Below, piece after piece: positions 1 through 5,263 of a DNA stretch of 22,908 bases. This stretch comes from a virus, in IMG/VR virus record IMGVR_UViG_3300044949_001291, positions 1 through 22,908 of that record. One strand, 5' to 3'. The translations under genes and the position numbers were made by a program. Positions within the stretch are counted from its first letter, which is position 1. Each line of letters begins with the position of its first letter. The notes under the pieces are model-generated. The model was not told where the DNA came from. It did not search any database and saw only the letters and a list, made by a program, of their open reading frames with translations.

Positions 1-54
1 ATCAGCAAACCCTTAGGGTTTGCTGATTTTTTATTGGACGCGGCCTGATAGTAG
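1..54 (+). repeat. Regulatory cassette hairpin, copy A (left end cut by window)
   Basis: A perfect 12-bp stem (1-12 with 16-27, loop TTA) is followed by a T-run at 28-32, so it can act as an intrinsic terminator. Eighteen bases later comes TGATAGTAG (46-54). In the other copies this is matched by CTACTATCA, whose last four bases form the start of the inner stem. Here the window opens exactly at that ATCA, so the first five bases are missing. The copy sits upstream of the promoter for the gene at 147. Confidence 0.8.
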
Positions 55-64
55 CCGCCGGTAT

Positions 65-79
65 GGTCATTATGAGACG
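65..79 (+). promoter_or_regulatory. GGAC/TTAT box A
   Basis: GGTCATTATGAGACG, followed by an AT-rich stretch (AAATATATTCG). It matches the box at 1613-1627 closely, including the AT-rich tail, and ends 33 bp before the -35 at 113, the same distance as in copy B. It is probably a binding site for an activator or another DNA-binding protein; no protein can be assigned from sequence. Confidence 0.6.
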
Positions 80-112
80 TGAAATATATTCGATTTATTC
101 CGTGCCCTCCTA

Positions 113-140
113 TTGACATTGCCTGCCGTTCTGTTACAAT
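113..140 (+). promoter_or_regulatory. Sigma70-type promoter, leaderless geometry
   Basis: TTGACA (113-118), 16-bp spacer, TACAAT (135-140). The ATG at 147 follows after 6 nt, so the expected transcription start (7 nt after the hexamer) is the A of the ATG. No Shine-Dalgarno sequence can be present. Confidence 0.85.
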
Positions 141-146
141 ACTCGC

Positions 147-548
147 ATGACCACCACCAACACCATCCCCGCCATCCTGATCCCCGCCGACATCACCCAG
201 CCCGTCCGCGTCGTGGAACTGGACGCCGACGACCTGCTGGAGTCGATGTACCCGATCATGTCGTGCCGCCTCGTGCAGCCGATCAGCGTCCCGCTGAACC
301 ACATCGAGGATTCGATGATGTGGATCGATGAGGAGGGTCTGTGCATCGACAACCCGCGCTTCAACACCCGCGCCTCCATCATCTGCAAGCAGCCGCTCGT
401 CGGGGACGCGATCCTCACGGGGGACAACGGTGAGAACATCACCGCCTTGCAGATGAAGTGCCCGAAGTTGTTCTTCGAGATCCTCCAGGCCGAAGCGGAG
501 AAGTTTGAGAAGCAGGGCGTCCCCACCTCGCAGGACCTGATCCAGTAA
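147..548 (+). CDS. DUF3846-like small protein
   Basis: 133 aa, soluble and acidic. The arrangement VRVVELDADDL near residue 20, MWIDEEG near 58, NPRFNTRAS near 68 and PLVGDAILTGDNGE near 83 resembles the DUF3846 family of small phage and plasmid proteins, whose function is unknown. This match is from memory of the family pattern, not a search. The start is fixed by the promoter at 113-140, which puts the ATG at the predicted transcript 5' end. It is the first gene of the first early module, downstream of cassette copy A, and is followed by a strong hairpin at 567-595. Confidence 0.8.
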   Translation: MTTTNTIPAILIPADITQPVRVVELDADDLLESMYPIMSCRLVQPISVPLNHIEDSMMWIDEEGLCIDNPRFNTRASIICKQPLVGDAILTGDNGENITALQMKCPKLFFEILQAEAEKFEKQGVPTSQDLIQ

Positions 549-566
549 ATCATGGTGGTGCATGAT

Positions 567-595
567 GGGAGGGGGTTGAGTTACCGCCCCCTCCC
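567..595 (+). terminator. Hairpin after first gene
   Basis: GGGAGGGGG (567-575) pairs with CCCCCTCCC (587-595) across an 11-nt loop, and short flanking complementary sequences (GGTGGT / ACCACC) could extend it. No clean T-run follows directly (an A-run, then TCTTTCTTT), so termination is likely but not certain. Confidence 0.6.
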
Positions 596-624
596 GAAAC
601 CACCAAAAAATCTTTCTTTCCCTC

Positions 625-652
625 TTGACTTTCACCCCCAACCGGCTACAAT
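625..652 (+). promoter_or_regulatory. Sigma70-type promoter, leaderless geometry
   Basis: TTGACT (625-630), 16-bp spacer, TACAAT (647-652), then 6 nt to the ATG at 659. The expected transcription start is the A of the start codon. Confidence 0.85.
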
Positions 653-658
653 ACTCAC

Positions 659-958
659 ATGAACACCACCGAACTGCCTCTCGCTACCGTCCTCCGCGTT
701 TCGCTCTCCAACAACGACACCGTGATGGTGACCTTCACGAAGAAGGACGGAAACACCACCCACCGTGAGATCACGACCGATCCCACCTTCGTTCGTCAGC
801 TCGGAGGCAACCTGCCGAAGGGCATCCGTCACACCGCCGAAGGCTACATCTGCGCCTTCGACATCACCAAGAAGGACTGGATCCTCATCGGTGAGGACAA
901 GATCACCGGGATCATGGGATTCTCGCCCAAGACGGAAAAGATGCTGAACTGGGCTTGA
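659..958 (+). CDS. Small Sm-like/SH3-barrel protein (DUF2693-like)
   Basis: 99 aa. The order VTFTKKDGN (near residue 25), a central basic stretch, then FDITKKDWILIGEDKITGI (near 70-88) recalls the small phage family DUF2693 (Sm-like SH3 beta-barrel), where VTFTKxDG and a W-containing strand followed by DxI are typical. The role of that family is not established. Assignment is from recalled family pattern only. The gene has its own leaderless promoter, and its stop codon TGA lies within the TTGACA of the next promoter, so it ends exactly where the next unit begins. Confidence 0.8.
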   Translation: MNTTELPLATVLRVSLSNNDTVMVTFTKKDGNTTHREITTDPTFVRQLGGNLPKGIRHTAEGYICAFDITKKDWILIGEDKITGIMGFSPKTEKMLNWA

Positions 959-983
959 CATTCGCCTCCAACCCAGGTACAAT
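955..983 (+). promoter_or_regulatory. Sigma70-type promoter fused to upstream stop codon
   Basis: TTGACA (955-960), 17-bp spacer, TACAAT (978-983), 6 nt to the ATG at 990. The TGA inside TTGACA is the stop codon of the preceding gene. Confidence 0.85.
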
Positions 984-989
984 ACTCCC

Positions 990-1223
990 ATGAACCTCAC
1001 CACCTCCTACATCGACCGTTTCATCGGTGCCCTCGTCCTGATTGCGGCGTGGTTCCTTCCGATGATCTTCACCTACGCATTCCTCGCCCCCAACGACATT
1101 TCGTGGCTGCTGAACGCAGTCGGACTCTTCTGCGCTGGCGTGATGTACTTCTGCGCGTTCACCCTGACCTTCACGCTTGGCGGACTTCGCTATGTCGTGA
1201 CCGGATGCGAGTTCAAGGACTAA
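990..1223 (+). CDS. Small membrane protein
   Basis: 77 aa with two to three predicted membrane segments (roughly residues 9-30, 38-58 and 58-70, rich in F, L, A, W) and a short charged C-terminus. No family recognised. Leaderless start at the ATG 6 nt after the -10. It is followed after 4 nt by the gene at 1228, whose Shine-Dalgarno sequence (AAGGA) lies in the last codons of this one, so the two probably form a two-gene operon. Early-expressed phage membrane peptides often act on the host envelope, but nothing here specifies that. Confidence 0.75.
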   Translation: MNLTTSYIDRFIGALVLIAAWFLPMIFTYAFLAPNDISWLLNAVGLFCAGVMYFCAFTLTFTLGGLRYVVTGCEFKD

Positions 1224-1227
1224 CACC

Positions 1228-1404
1228 ATGAACCTCCAAGCAATCATCGTCCTTCCCGATGGTACGACATGGAACACCGTTGAGGGTTGTTCGATCAAGG
1301 TCATCACGAAGGAAAACTTTGACGATCTGATCGAAGATCGCATCGACGCAGGTGATGTTCCTGCGGTTGTTGAGATCAACCTCGCAGACATCAGCCCGAA
1401 CTGA
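1228..1404 (+). CDS. Hypothetical small protein
   Basis: 58 aa, acidic (many D and E in the second half), no membrane segment, no recognised family. The reading frame runs from ATG 1228 to TGA 1402-1404, and AAGGA about 10 nt upstream, within the end of the preceding gene, serves as the ribosome binding site. Codon use is the same C/G-ending style as its neighbours, which supports it being a real gene. It is the last gene of the first module; a structured stretch and a terminator follow. Confidence 0.7.
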   Translation: MNLQAIIVLPDGTTWNTVEGCSIKVITKENFDDLIEDRIDAGDVPAVVEINLADISPN

Positions 1405-1452
1405 ACCATCAAAACCGGGTGCCCTTTTCTGGCCAGGAGCGGCATAAAAAAG

Positions 1453-1496
1453 ATCCGTACAGCGCTGTGCGGAGAAACGCGGGAGTTTGGACGGAT
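1453..1496 (+). other. Structured intergenic RNA with two alternative folds
   Basis: ATCCGT (1453-1458) can pair with ACGGAT (1491-1496) to close an outer stem. Alternatively CCGTACA pairs with TGTGCGG around a GCGC loop (7 bp), using part of the same bases. The two folds exclude each other. It lies in the 3' untranslated region just before the terminator at 1506. Confidence 0.4.
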
Positions 1497-1505
1497 GCTC
1501 CCACG

Positions 1506-1535
1506 CCCCACCTTCTTCAAGGTGGGGTATTTTAT
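1506..1535 (+). terminator. Intrinsic terminator of module 1
   Basis: CCCCACCTT (1506-1514) pairs perfectly with AAGGTGGGG (1519-1527) around CTTC, followed by TATTTTATTT. Confidence 0.9.
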
Positions 1536-1539
1536 TTGA

Positions 1540-1600
1540 CTACTATCAAAAATGCCTCAGGCATTTTTGATTTCTTATAGGACCGGCCGCCTGATAGTAG
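1540..1600 (+). repeat. Regulatory cassette hairpin, copy B
   Basis: CTACTATCA (1540-1548) is the first outer arm. Its last four bases begin a perfect 12-bp inner stem (1545-1556 with 1560-1571, loop TCA). TGATAGTAG (1592-1600) is the second outer arm, 20 bases on. The inner stem sequence differs from the other copies, but both arms change together. Confidence 0.85.
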
Positions 1601-1612
1601 CCCGGACCACCT

Positions 1613-1627
1613 GGACGTTATGGGACG
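1613..1627 (+). promoter_or_regulatory. GGAC/TTAT box B
   Basis: GGACGTTATGGGACG followed by an AT-rich tail. GGAC words begin at 1604, 1613 and 1623, about one helical turn apart. The box ends 33 bp before the -35 at 1661. Confidence 0.6.
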
Positions 1628-1660
1628 CAAAATATATTTCGTTTTCTTGGATGATACCAC

Positions 1661-1688
1661 TTGTATCCCCGCCGGTATAGGCTATACT
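1661..1688 (+). promoter_or_regulatory. Promoter, leaderless geometry
   Basis: TTGTAT (1661-1666), 16-bp spacer, TATACT (1683-1688), 6 nt to the ATG at 1695. The -35 is weaker than in neighbouring promoters, which may mean it needs an activator at the box upstream. Confidence 0.75.
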
Positions 1689-1694
1689 GCGCGC

Positions 1695-1931
1695 ATGGAC
1701 ATTGACACCGACTTCGACAACACCGACGATCAGTACGACCACGCCATTGAGGAGATGACCGACGAGGAGGCCATCGAAGAGTTGATGGCTGAAGGCTACA
1801 GCGAAGCGGAGGCTCGACGCATGATCGGCCTCTACGACGCGGACGATGACTACACGGAACACGACGATGACATCCCGGAGATGAGCGACTTCGACGCATC
1901 TGACTTCGTGGATGACGAGGACTTCGACTGA
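1695..1931 (+). CDS. Very acidic small protein (possible DNA mimic)
   Basis: 78 aa, strongly acidic: D and E dominate the first 25 residues and the last 30, ending DDEDFD. Residues 25-45 (EEAIEELMAEGYSEAEAR) look like a short UBA-like helical stretch. The start is chosen at 1695 because the promoter's -10 ends 6 nt before it; an in-frame upstream ATG lies inside the regulatory region. Such acidity is seen in DNA-mimic anti-restriction proteins, but that is only a compositional hint. The stop overlaps the next start (TGATG), so the genes are translationally coupled. Confidence 0.8.
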   Translation: MDIDTDFDNTDDQYDHAIEEMTDEEAIEELMAEGYSEAEARRMIGLYDADDDYTEHDDDIPEMSDFDASDFVDDEDFD

Positions 1932-2260
1932 TGGCACTCTACAGCAACATCACCGTCGTTATGCACAAGACGGCACGGAGCCGGTCTTGGGCTACCATGC
2001 GCCTCAAGGAGATGTCGAACGCTTACCTTCATGCATGGAACTTTGCGGACGATAGGTACGCCGTGACCCGTGGACAGAACCCCACCTTCCAGTTCGACAT
2101 TGCGAACGAGTTCTGCATGATCACCGCCTGTCTCAACTTCGACTGCGACCCGATGCTCCAGTTGACTTTCGTGGACGATATGAAGAAAACTTTGGAGCAT
2201 TGGGGCCTCGAGGTTTCTGTTTCGAATATCGACTATTCCCTGCTTGACAGCCCCCTCTGA
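1931..2260 (+). CDS. Hypothetical protein, coupled to the acidic gene
   Basis: 109 aa, mixed charge, no membrane segment and no family recognised. Its ATG shares the A with the TGA of the upstream gene, and GAGGA just before acts as Shine-Dalgarno, indicating coupling. The last codons (LLDSPL) contain the TTGACA of the following promoter, so coding and promoter sequence overlap. C/G-ending codon use matches its neighbours. Confidence 0.75.
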   Translation: MALYSNITVVMHKTARSRSWATMRLKEMSNAYLHAWNFADDRYAVTRGQNPTFQFDIANEFCMITACLNFDCDPMLQLTFVDDMKKTLEHWGLEVSVSNIDYSLLDSPL

Positions 2261-2272
2261 CTTCAGTACAAT
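2244..2272 (+). promoter_or_regulatory. Sigma70-type promoter inside upstream CDS end, leaderless geometry
   Basis: TTGACA (2244-2249), 17-bp spacer, TACAAT (2267-2272), 6 nt to the ATG at 2279. Confidence 0.85.
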
Positions 2273-2278
2273 ACCACC

Positions 2279-2509
2279 ATGAACAAGCCCACCAAGCCCA
2301 CCACCTGCAATGTCAGCGACCTGCTGAACACCATCTCCGATTTCATCTTCGCCAACCCGGACTGGGACACCGACCCGGAGAAGGTGATGCGAATGGGGTC
2401 AGCGTATGTGATGCTGACCAAGATGGCCGACCCCGACATGACCACCGACGACGAGTACGAGTTCATCCTCAACCTTCACGCCCAAATCAAGGAAGCCAAC
2501 AATGCCTGA
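2279..2509 (+). CDS. Hypothetical small acidic protein
   Basis: 76 aa, predicted helical and acidic, no recognised family. Starts at the predicted transcript 5' end (leaderless). Its final codons overlap the start of the next gene by 8 nt, and the AAGGAA in its 3' end supplies that gene's ribosome binding site. Residues 20-60 share a loose pattern with the next protein (negatively charged helices with NPxFF or NPDWD turns), so the two may be related or work together; this is weak. Confidence 0.75.
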   Translation: MNKPTKPTTCNVSDLLNTISDFIFANPDWDTDPEKVMRMGSAYVMLTKMADPDMTTDDEYEFILNLHAQIKEANNA

Positions 2510-2897
2510 CCCGACGAACAACTTCAGCAACTTCTTCGACAACAACGAGCCGCACCCCATGATGGAGCAGTTCAAGCCCAGCATCCACGAGGTGATCTAC
2601 AGCCTCGTGGAACTGGTGATGCGGAACCCGACCTTCTTCAAGGATCAGAAGCTCCGCCTCGTCGCCTCCGCTGCGATGGCCTACGCGACCCAGGAACTCG
2701 CGGATGCGAAGGAGCGCAACGAGCGTCCGAAGGATGTCACCGCAGGCGACGCGGCGTTCATGATGCTCTTGGGCGACATGATGTCCATGACCTACGACGA
2801 GTTCGCGGGTGAGTTGGAGCGGAAGCACTTCCCCCACGACCGGCGGGAGTACATCAACGACATCGAAGAGGAACTGGGAAACAACGACAAGGACTGA
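2502..2897 (+). CDS. Hypothetical helical protein
   Basis: 131 aa, mostly helical by composition (MMEQFKPSIHEVIYSLVELV near 14-33; LRLVASAAMAYATQEL near 49-64), acidic at the end. No family recognised. ATG at 2502 lies within the preceding gene (8-nt overlap) with AAGGAA upstream. Two bases after its stop codon begins the -35 of the tRNA-Lys promoter, so it closes this small operon. Confidence 0.75.
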   Translation: MPDPTNNFSNFFDNNEPHPMMEQFKPSIHEVIYSLVELVMRNPTFFKDQKLRLVASAAMAYATQELADAKERNERPKDVTAGDAAFMMLLGDMMSMTYDEFAGELERKHFPHDRREYINDIEEELGNNDKD

Positions 2898-2898
2898 C

Positions 2899-2931
2899 TT
2901 GACTTCACCGCGCCCATCGGATATAATGGGC
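2899..2931 (+). promoter_or_regulatory. tRNA-Lys promoter with inverted repeat around the -10
   Basis: TTGACT (2899-2904), 17-bp spacer, TATAAT (2922-2927). GCCCAT (2912-2917) and ATGGGC (2926-2931) form an inverted repeat that encloses most of the -10 element. The same arms occur at the tRNA-Leu promoter. Confidence 0.8.
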
Positions 2932-2936
2932 ATCTC

Positions 2937-3009
2937 GCCTCTGTAGCGCAGTTGGTAGCGCAGTAGACTTTTAATCTATTGGTCGTGGGTTCGAACCCCA
3001 CCGGAGGCA
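2937..3009 (+). tRNA. tRNA-Lys (anticodon UUU)
   Basis: 73 nt cloverleaf. Acceptor GCCTCTG pairs with CGGAGGC (one G-U), anticodon stem GTAGA/TCTAT, loop CTTTTAA giving anticodon TTT, T-arm GTGGG TTCGAAC CCCAC, discriminator A. CCA is not encoded. It decodes AAA and, by wobble, AAG. Confidence 0.95.
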
Positions 3010-3016
3010 TTCAGAC

Positions 3017-3045
3017 TTGACATCCGCACCCCTAACTGGTACAAT
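3017..3045 (+). promoter_or_regulatory. Sigma70-type promoter, leaderless geometry
   Basis: TTGACA (3017-3022), 17-bp spacer, TACAAT (3040-3045), 6 nt to the ATG at 3052. The spacer core CCGCACCCCTAACTG recurs at 3229-3243 and 14110-14124. Confidence 0.85.
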
Positions 3046-3051
3046 ACACCC

Positions 3052-3225
3052 ATGTGCAAGACCACCATCATCCATGTTGACGCTGACGCCTTCTACGCCC
3101 AGTTGAAGGCACAGTCCATCAAGACCGACGAACTGAAGGCAAAGGGATACACTCCCGAAAAGATCGATGAGATGGAGGAAATGAACATCCTCAAGGCTCT
3201 CAACGAGAACAGGATCAATCCATGA
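3052..3225 (+). CDS. Hypothetical small protein
   Basis: 57 aa, lysine- and glutamate-rich, predicted helical, no recognised family. Leaderless start at 3052. The stop TGA overlaps an ATG at 3222 (ATGA), so the next gene may be coupled to it. Codon use is C/G-ending like its neighbours. Confidence 0.7.
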   Translation: MCKTTIIHVDADAFYAQLKAQSIKTDELKAKGYTPEKIDEMEEMNILKALNENRINP

Positions 3226-3248
3226 CACCCGCACCCCTAACTGCACAC

Positions 3249-3641
3249 ATGAGCAACTTCGACCCCATCCCACGGCTTCAGCAGATCGCCGCAACCATTG
3301 AGGACGGAGGACACTTCGACTCCCCCGCGACCGCAGCGCACTACATCAACTGTGCGATCAAGGAGATCGAACGGCTCCGTGAAGAGCGCGATGCCTTGTT
3401 TGTATTGACCGACCGCCTCACCGTCGAGCGCGACGAAATGCAGGGCGAACTACGGAAGGCTGAAACTGAATCCTCCATGCTCCGCGTTGAGTGTGGAGTG
3501 ATTGCTGCCGAGCGCGACGAGGCGAGGCGGCTGTGTTGTGAGCGAGCCGCTATGGACGAGAGCGGATATGTAAAGCATGGAGACATGCTGCACTTCGCAG
3601 AGTCTCGTGGCTGGGACTGCTTCAAGGAGAACGGCAAGTGA
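3249..3641 (+). CDS. ERDEAR/GWDCFK family coiled-coil protein 1
   Basis: 130 aa from ATG 3249, or 139 aa from the coupled ATG at 3222. The extra nine codons are formed by a decayed promoter copy (-35 ATGACA, -10 lost), so the longer form may be a by-product; both remain possible. Coiled coil at roughly residues 35-100 with IERLREERD and AERDEARRLCCE, then a C-terminal SRGWDCFKENGK. It has the two cysteines typical of the core family (after ERDEAR and in GWDC). The last codons encode AAGGAG, which serves as Shine-Dalgarno for the GTG of the next gene, overlapping in GTGA. Function unknown. Confidence 0.8.
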   Translation: MSNFDPIPRLQQIAATIEDGGHFDSPATAAHYINCAIKEIERLREERDALFVLTDRLTVERDEMQGELRKAETESSMLRVECGVIAAERDEARRLCCERAAMDESGYVKHGDMLHFAESRGWDCFKENGK

Positions 3642-3832
3642 GCAAGAAGAAGCGCAATACCAAGATCACGAAGGCCGAGCGAATCGAACGGCAGATCAAG
3701 TTGCTTTACAAGTCGCTTGCCGAACATCGGGAAACCGAATGGGCGCTTGGTCTGACTGCGGAGCGCCTGTTTGAGCGTATCTACGAACTTGAACAGATCA
3801 TGCGTGGCAAGTACGAGGAGGACGGCAAGTGA
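3638..3832 (+). CDS. Hypothetical basic helical protein
   Basis: 64 aa, lysine/arginine-rich at the N-terminus (SKKKRNTKITKAERIERQ), helical throughout, ending RGKYEEDGK. GTG start within a GTGA overlap. It lacks ERDEAR and GWDC, but its end codes the same EEDGK-stop cassette (GAGGAGGACGGCAAGTGA), which provides the ribosome binding site for the gene at 3829. This suggests the C-terminal peptide is partly kept for its nucleotide function. Confidence 0.75.
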   Translation: MSKKKRNTKITKAERIERQIKLLYKSLAEHRETEWALGLTAERLFERIYELEQIMRGKYEEDGK

Positions 3833-4101
3833 GCGACAACGACGCACTCCACGCATTGCTGCGGCTACAGAAGCGGCTCATCGGACGAGGTAGCGGTGCG
3901 TCTTGCTGCACGGATGTCAAGATCGTCAAGATCCGCGAGGAGTTCAAGACGATCAAGGACGCTCTCGCCCGCCTCCGCGCCGAGCGCGACGAGGCGAGGC
4001 AGATGTATTGCTACGCAATCCCGGAGAATTGCGATGAACACGAAGCAAGAAAGATTGCGTGGGAGCGCGGCTGGGACTGCTTCAAGGAGGACGGCAAGTG
4101 A
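3829..4101 (+). CDS. ERDEAR/GWDCFK family coiled-coil protein 2
   Basis: 90 aa. Predicted coiled coil at 35-60 with AERDEARQMYCY, then ERGWDCFKEDGK at the C-terminus. The conserved Cys four residues after ERDEAR and the Cys in GWDC are both present; two more (CC near residue 25) are extra. GTG start in a GTGA overlap; the last codons contain AAGGAGG followed by the GTG of the next gene. Function unknown. Confidence 0.8.
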   Translation: MSDNDALHALLRLQKRLIGRGSGASCCTDVKIVKIREEFKTIKDALARLRAERDEARQMYCYAIPENCDEHEARKIAWERGWDCFKEDGK

Positions 4102-4373
4102 ACATTTCAGAACAGCACTACATCAGCACGATTCAGTCGTATGACCGCGTGGTCATCGTCGCAGACCGCATCATCGAACACATCCTGCACGGCAACGGCA
4201 ACCCGCCCGAAGAACTGATCAATCAGTACTTCGATGAGGTGGACAACGCAGCGCAATGCCTCAACGTTGACCGGCTCCATGAGCAGGTGGTCCGAGCCAA
4301 TTCGGAATTCTTCGAAGAAATTGAAGAAAAATTCTCCCTAGAAGATAGGGTTGACAACCCGCCCATAGTGTGA
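4098..4373 (+). CDS. Hypothetical acidic protein
   Basis: 91 aa from GTG 4098, which overlaps the preceding stop (GTGA) with AAGGAGG eight nt upstream. Helical, acidic, ending with an EEIEEKFSLED stretch. No family recognised. The -35 of the tRNA-Leu promoter (4351-4356) lies in its last codons. It is the fourth of four tightly overlapped genes and lacks the FKEDGK ending, as expected because no gene is coupled downstream. Confidence 0.7.
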   Translation: MNISEQHYISTIQSYDRVVIVADRIIEHILHGNGNPPEELINQYFDEVDNAAQCLNVDRLHEQVVRANSEFFEEIEEKFSLEDRVDNPPIV

Positions 4374-4384
4374 TATAATGGGCG
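4351..4384 (+). promoter_or_regulatory. tRNA-Leu/Arg promoter with inverted repeat around the -10
   Basis: TTGACA (4351-4356), 17-bp spacer, TATAAT (4374-4379). CGCCCAT (4360-4366) and ATGGGCG (4378-4384) form a 7-bp inverted repeat enclosing most of the -10, the same arms as at the tRNA-Lys promoter but spaced 3 bp wider. Confidence 0.8.
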
Positions 4385-4388
4385 CATC

Positions 4389-4473
4389 GGGATTGTGGCG
4401 GAATCGGCATACGCAGCAGACTCAAAATCTGCCGACCTCAAAAGTCTTGTGGGTTCAAGTCCCACCAATCCCA
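4389..4473 (+). tRNA. tRNA-Leu (anticodon CAA)
   Basis: 85 nt class II tRNA with a long variable arm. Acceptor GGGATTG pairs with CAATCCC, anticodon stem GCAGA/TCTGC, loop CTCAAAA giving CAA, T-arm GTGGG TTCAAGT CCCAC, discriminator A. No encoded CCA. Reads UUG. Probably co-transcribed with tRNA-Arg 7 nt downstream. Confidence 0.93.
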
Positions 4474-4480
4474 TTCAGAT

Positions 4481-4554
4481 GTTTCCGTAGCTCAACCGGA
4501 TAGAGCAGCCGCCTTCTAAGCGGCAGGTTGAGGGTTCGAGTCCCCCCGGAAACG
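4481..4554 (+). tRNA. tRNA-Arg (anticodon UCU)
   Basis: 74 nt. Acceptor GTTTCCG pairs with CGGAAAC, anticodon stem CCGCC/GGCGG around loop TTCTAAG or, one base out, loop CTTCTAA in the canonical register, giving TCT; T-arm GAGGG TTCGAGT CCCCC, with one G-C to A-C type mismatch tolerated at its end; discriminator G. No encoded CCA. Reads AGA/AGG, codons typical of AT-rich genes. Confidence 0.9.
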
Positions 4555-4556
4555 CC

Positions 4557-4702
4557 TTGACACAGAACAAAGAGGTGCTACAATGCACTATTGAGAAACA
4601 CAATGCAGATTATATTATAAAAGTTTGATGGCTTCCAAGAAACCATACAGAGGCATTCTGTGAATGCACGGACAAAGGAGCATCCGTAAAAAGGCTTCAC
4701 AC
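4557..4702 (+). other. Promoter and long leader before the tRNA-like gene
   Basis: TTGACA (4557-4562), 16-bp spacer, TACAAT (4579-4584). The transcript would begin near 4591 and run about 110 nt before the tRNA-like sequence. The leader contains a GCATTC/GAATGC hairpin and no convincing gene (only ORFs of 5-32 codons, one overlapping the tRNA). It may be a processed 5' leader or a small RNA; sequence alone does not decide. Confidence 0.45.
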
Positions 4703-4786
4703 AGGACGGCGTGCTGCGATGGAGAGCAGCAGGCGACTTATAATTGCCCGCTTTATGCACCGTGAGTTCGAATCTCACCCGTCCTA
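4703..4786 (+). tRNA. Atypical tRNA, probably Ile (anticodon UAU)
   Basis: 84 nt. Acceptor AGGACGG pairs perfectly with CCGTCCT, T-arm GTGAG TTCGAAT CTCAC is perfect, anticodon stem GGCGA/TTGCC encloses CTTATAA, giving TAT, discriminator A. Unusual points: C and G at positions 8-9, a D-stem that can extend to 6 bp (TGCTGC/GCAGCA), and a variable region of about 13 nt, longer than expected for isoleucine. It would read AUA. Alternatives are a degenerate tRNA or a tRNA-like RNA. Confidence 0.6.
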
Positions 4787-4793
4787 TTCAGAC

Positions 4794-4827
4794 TTGACAA
4801 CCCACAACCAGGTGGTATAATACCACC
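4794..4827 (+). promoter_or_regulatory. Promoter with perfect palindrome over the -10
   Basis: TTGACA (4794-4799), 16-bp spacer, TATAAT (4816-4821). GGTGGTATAATACCACC (4811-4827) is a perfect 17-bp palindrome centred on the -10, a typical operator position. Unlike the leaderless promoters, it is followed by a leader with AAGGAG before the ATG at 4846. Confidence 0.8.
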
Positions 4828-4845
4828 AACAACAAGGAGATTCAG

Positions 4846-5190
4846 ATGAACGAGAACTACGCTTTGATCTTTGCCGTCGCCTTCGGTGTGCTTGCTTGCG
4901 GCCTGATCGTCAAGAACTACATCGACAACAAGATTCGCAGCATCCGTACCTACACGGAGGCCAGCGAGCGGTATGTAATTGACGAGGTGCTTGCCTGCGG
5001 TCGTTCCTGCAACGAGAAGATTGCGGAACTCAAGCGCGAGATGGAAGGCTCCCGTGAGCAACTGCACCGCGAGGTTGATGTTCTGTGGGAGAAGTGCCAC
5101 AACGAAAACAAGGACTGCAAGAAGTCCTACTACAACGATGGTACCGGCTGCTGCAAGAGTGGCCCGGCTTCGGAGTACCTGAAGGGCTGA
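4846..5190 (+). CDS. Membrane-anchored coiled-coil protein
   Basis: 114 aa. One N-terminal membrane segment (residues 5-24, LIFAVAFGVLACGLIV), then a coiled coil from about 30 to 85, then a cysteine-rich tail (C at about 83, 90, 103 and 104). It could be an inner-membrane protein with a soluble helical domain, similar in plan to phage spanin or anti-receptor components, but no family is recognised. The start has a clear Shine-Dalgarno AAGGAG. It is the last gene of module 2, before the hairpins at 5215 and 5231. Confidence 0.8.
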   Translation: MNENYALIFAVAFGVLACGLIVKNYIDNKIRSIRTYTEASERYVIDEVLACGRSCNEKIAELKREMEGSREQLHREVDVLWEKCHNENKDCKKSYYNDGTGCCKSGPASEYLKG

Positions 5191-5214
5191 TTCAGGTTGG
5201 TTTCTTTCTTCAAG

Positions 5215-5258
5215 GAGGATGTTCCTCCGACCCCCAGTTGCTAGGCTGGGGGTTTTTA
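5215..5258 (+). terminator. Terminator of module 2
   Basis: A small hairpin GGAGGA/TCCTCC (5215-5229) is followed by CCCCCAG (5231-5237) pairing with CTGGGGG (5246-5252) and a run of five T. Confidence 0.85.
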
Positions 5259-5263
5259 TTTGG

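Noticed and set aside
912-1520. A 202-aa minus-strand frame across two early genes and the terminator
   Set aside because: It crosses a promoter, two well-supported small genes and a terminator, and its protein composition is not natural.
4661-4762. A 32-codon frame starting at an ATG in the leader
   Set aside because: It runs through the whole tRNA-like sequence and has no convincing coding character.
4703-4786. tRNA for selenocysteine, because of the 6-bp D-stem and longer variable region
   Set aside because: The anticodon is TAT rather than TCA, and the acceptor plus T-stem length is ordinary.
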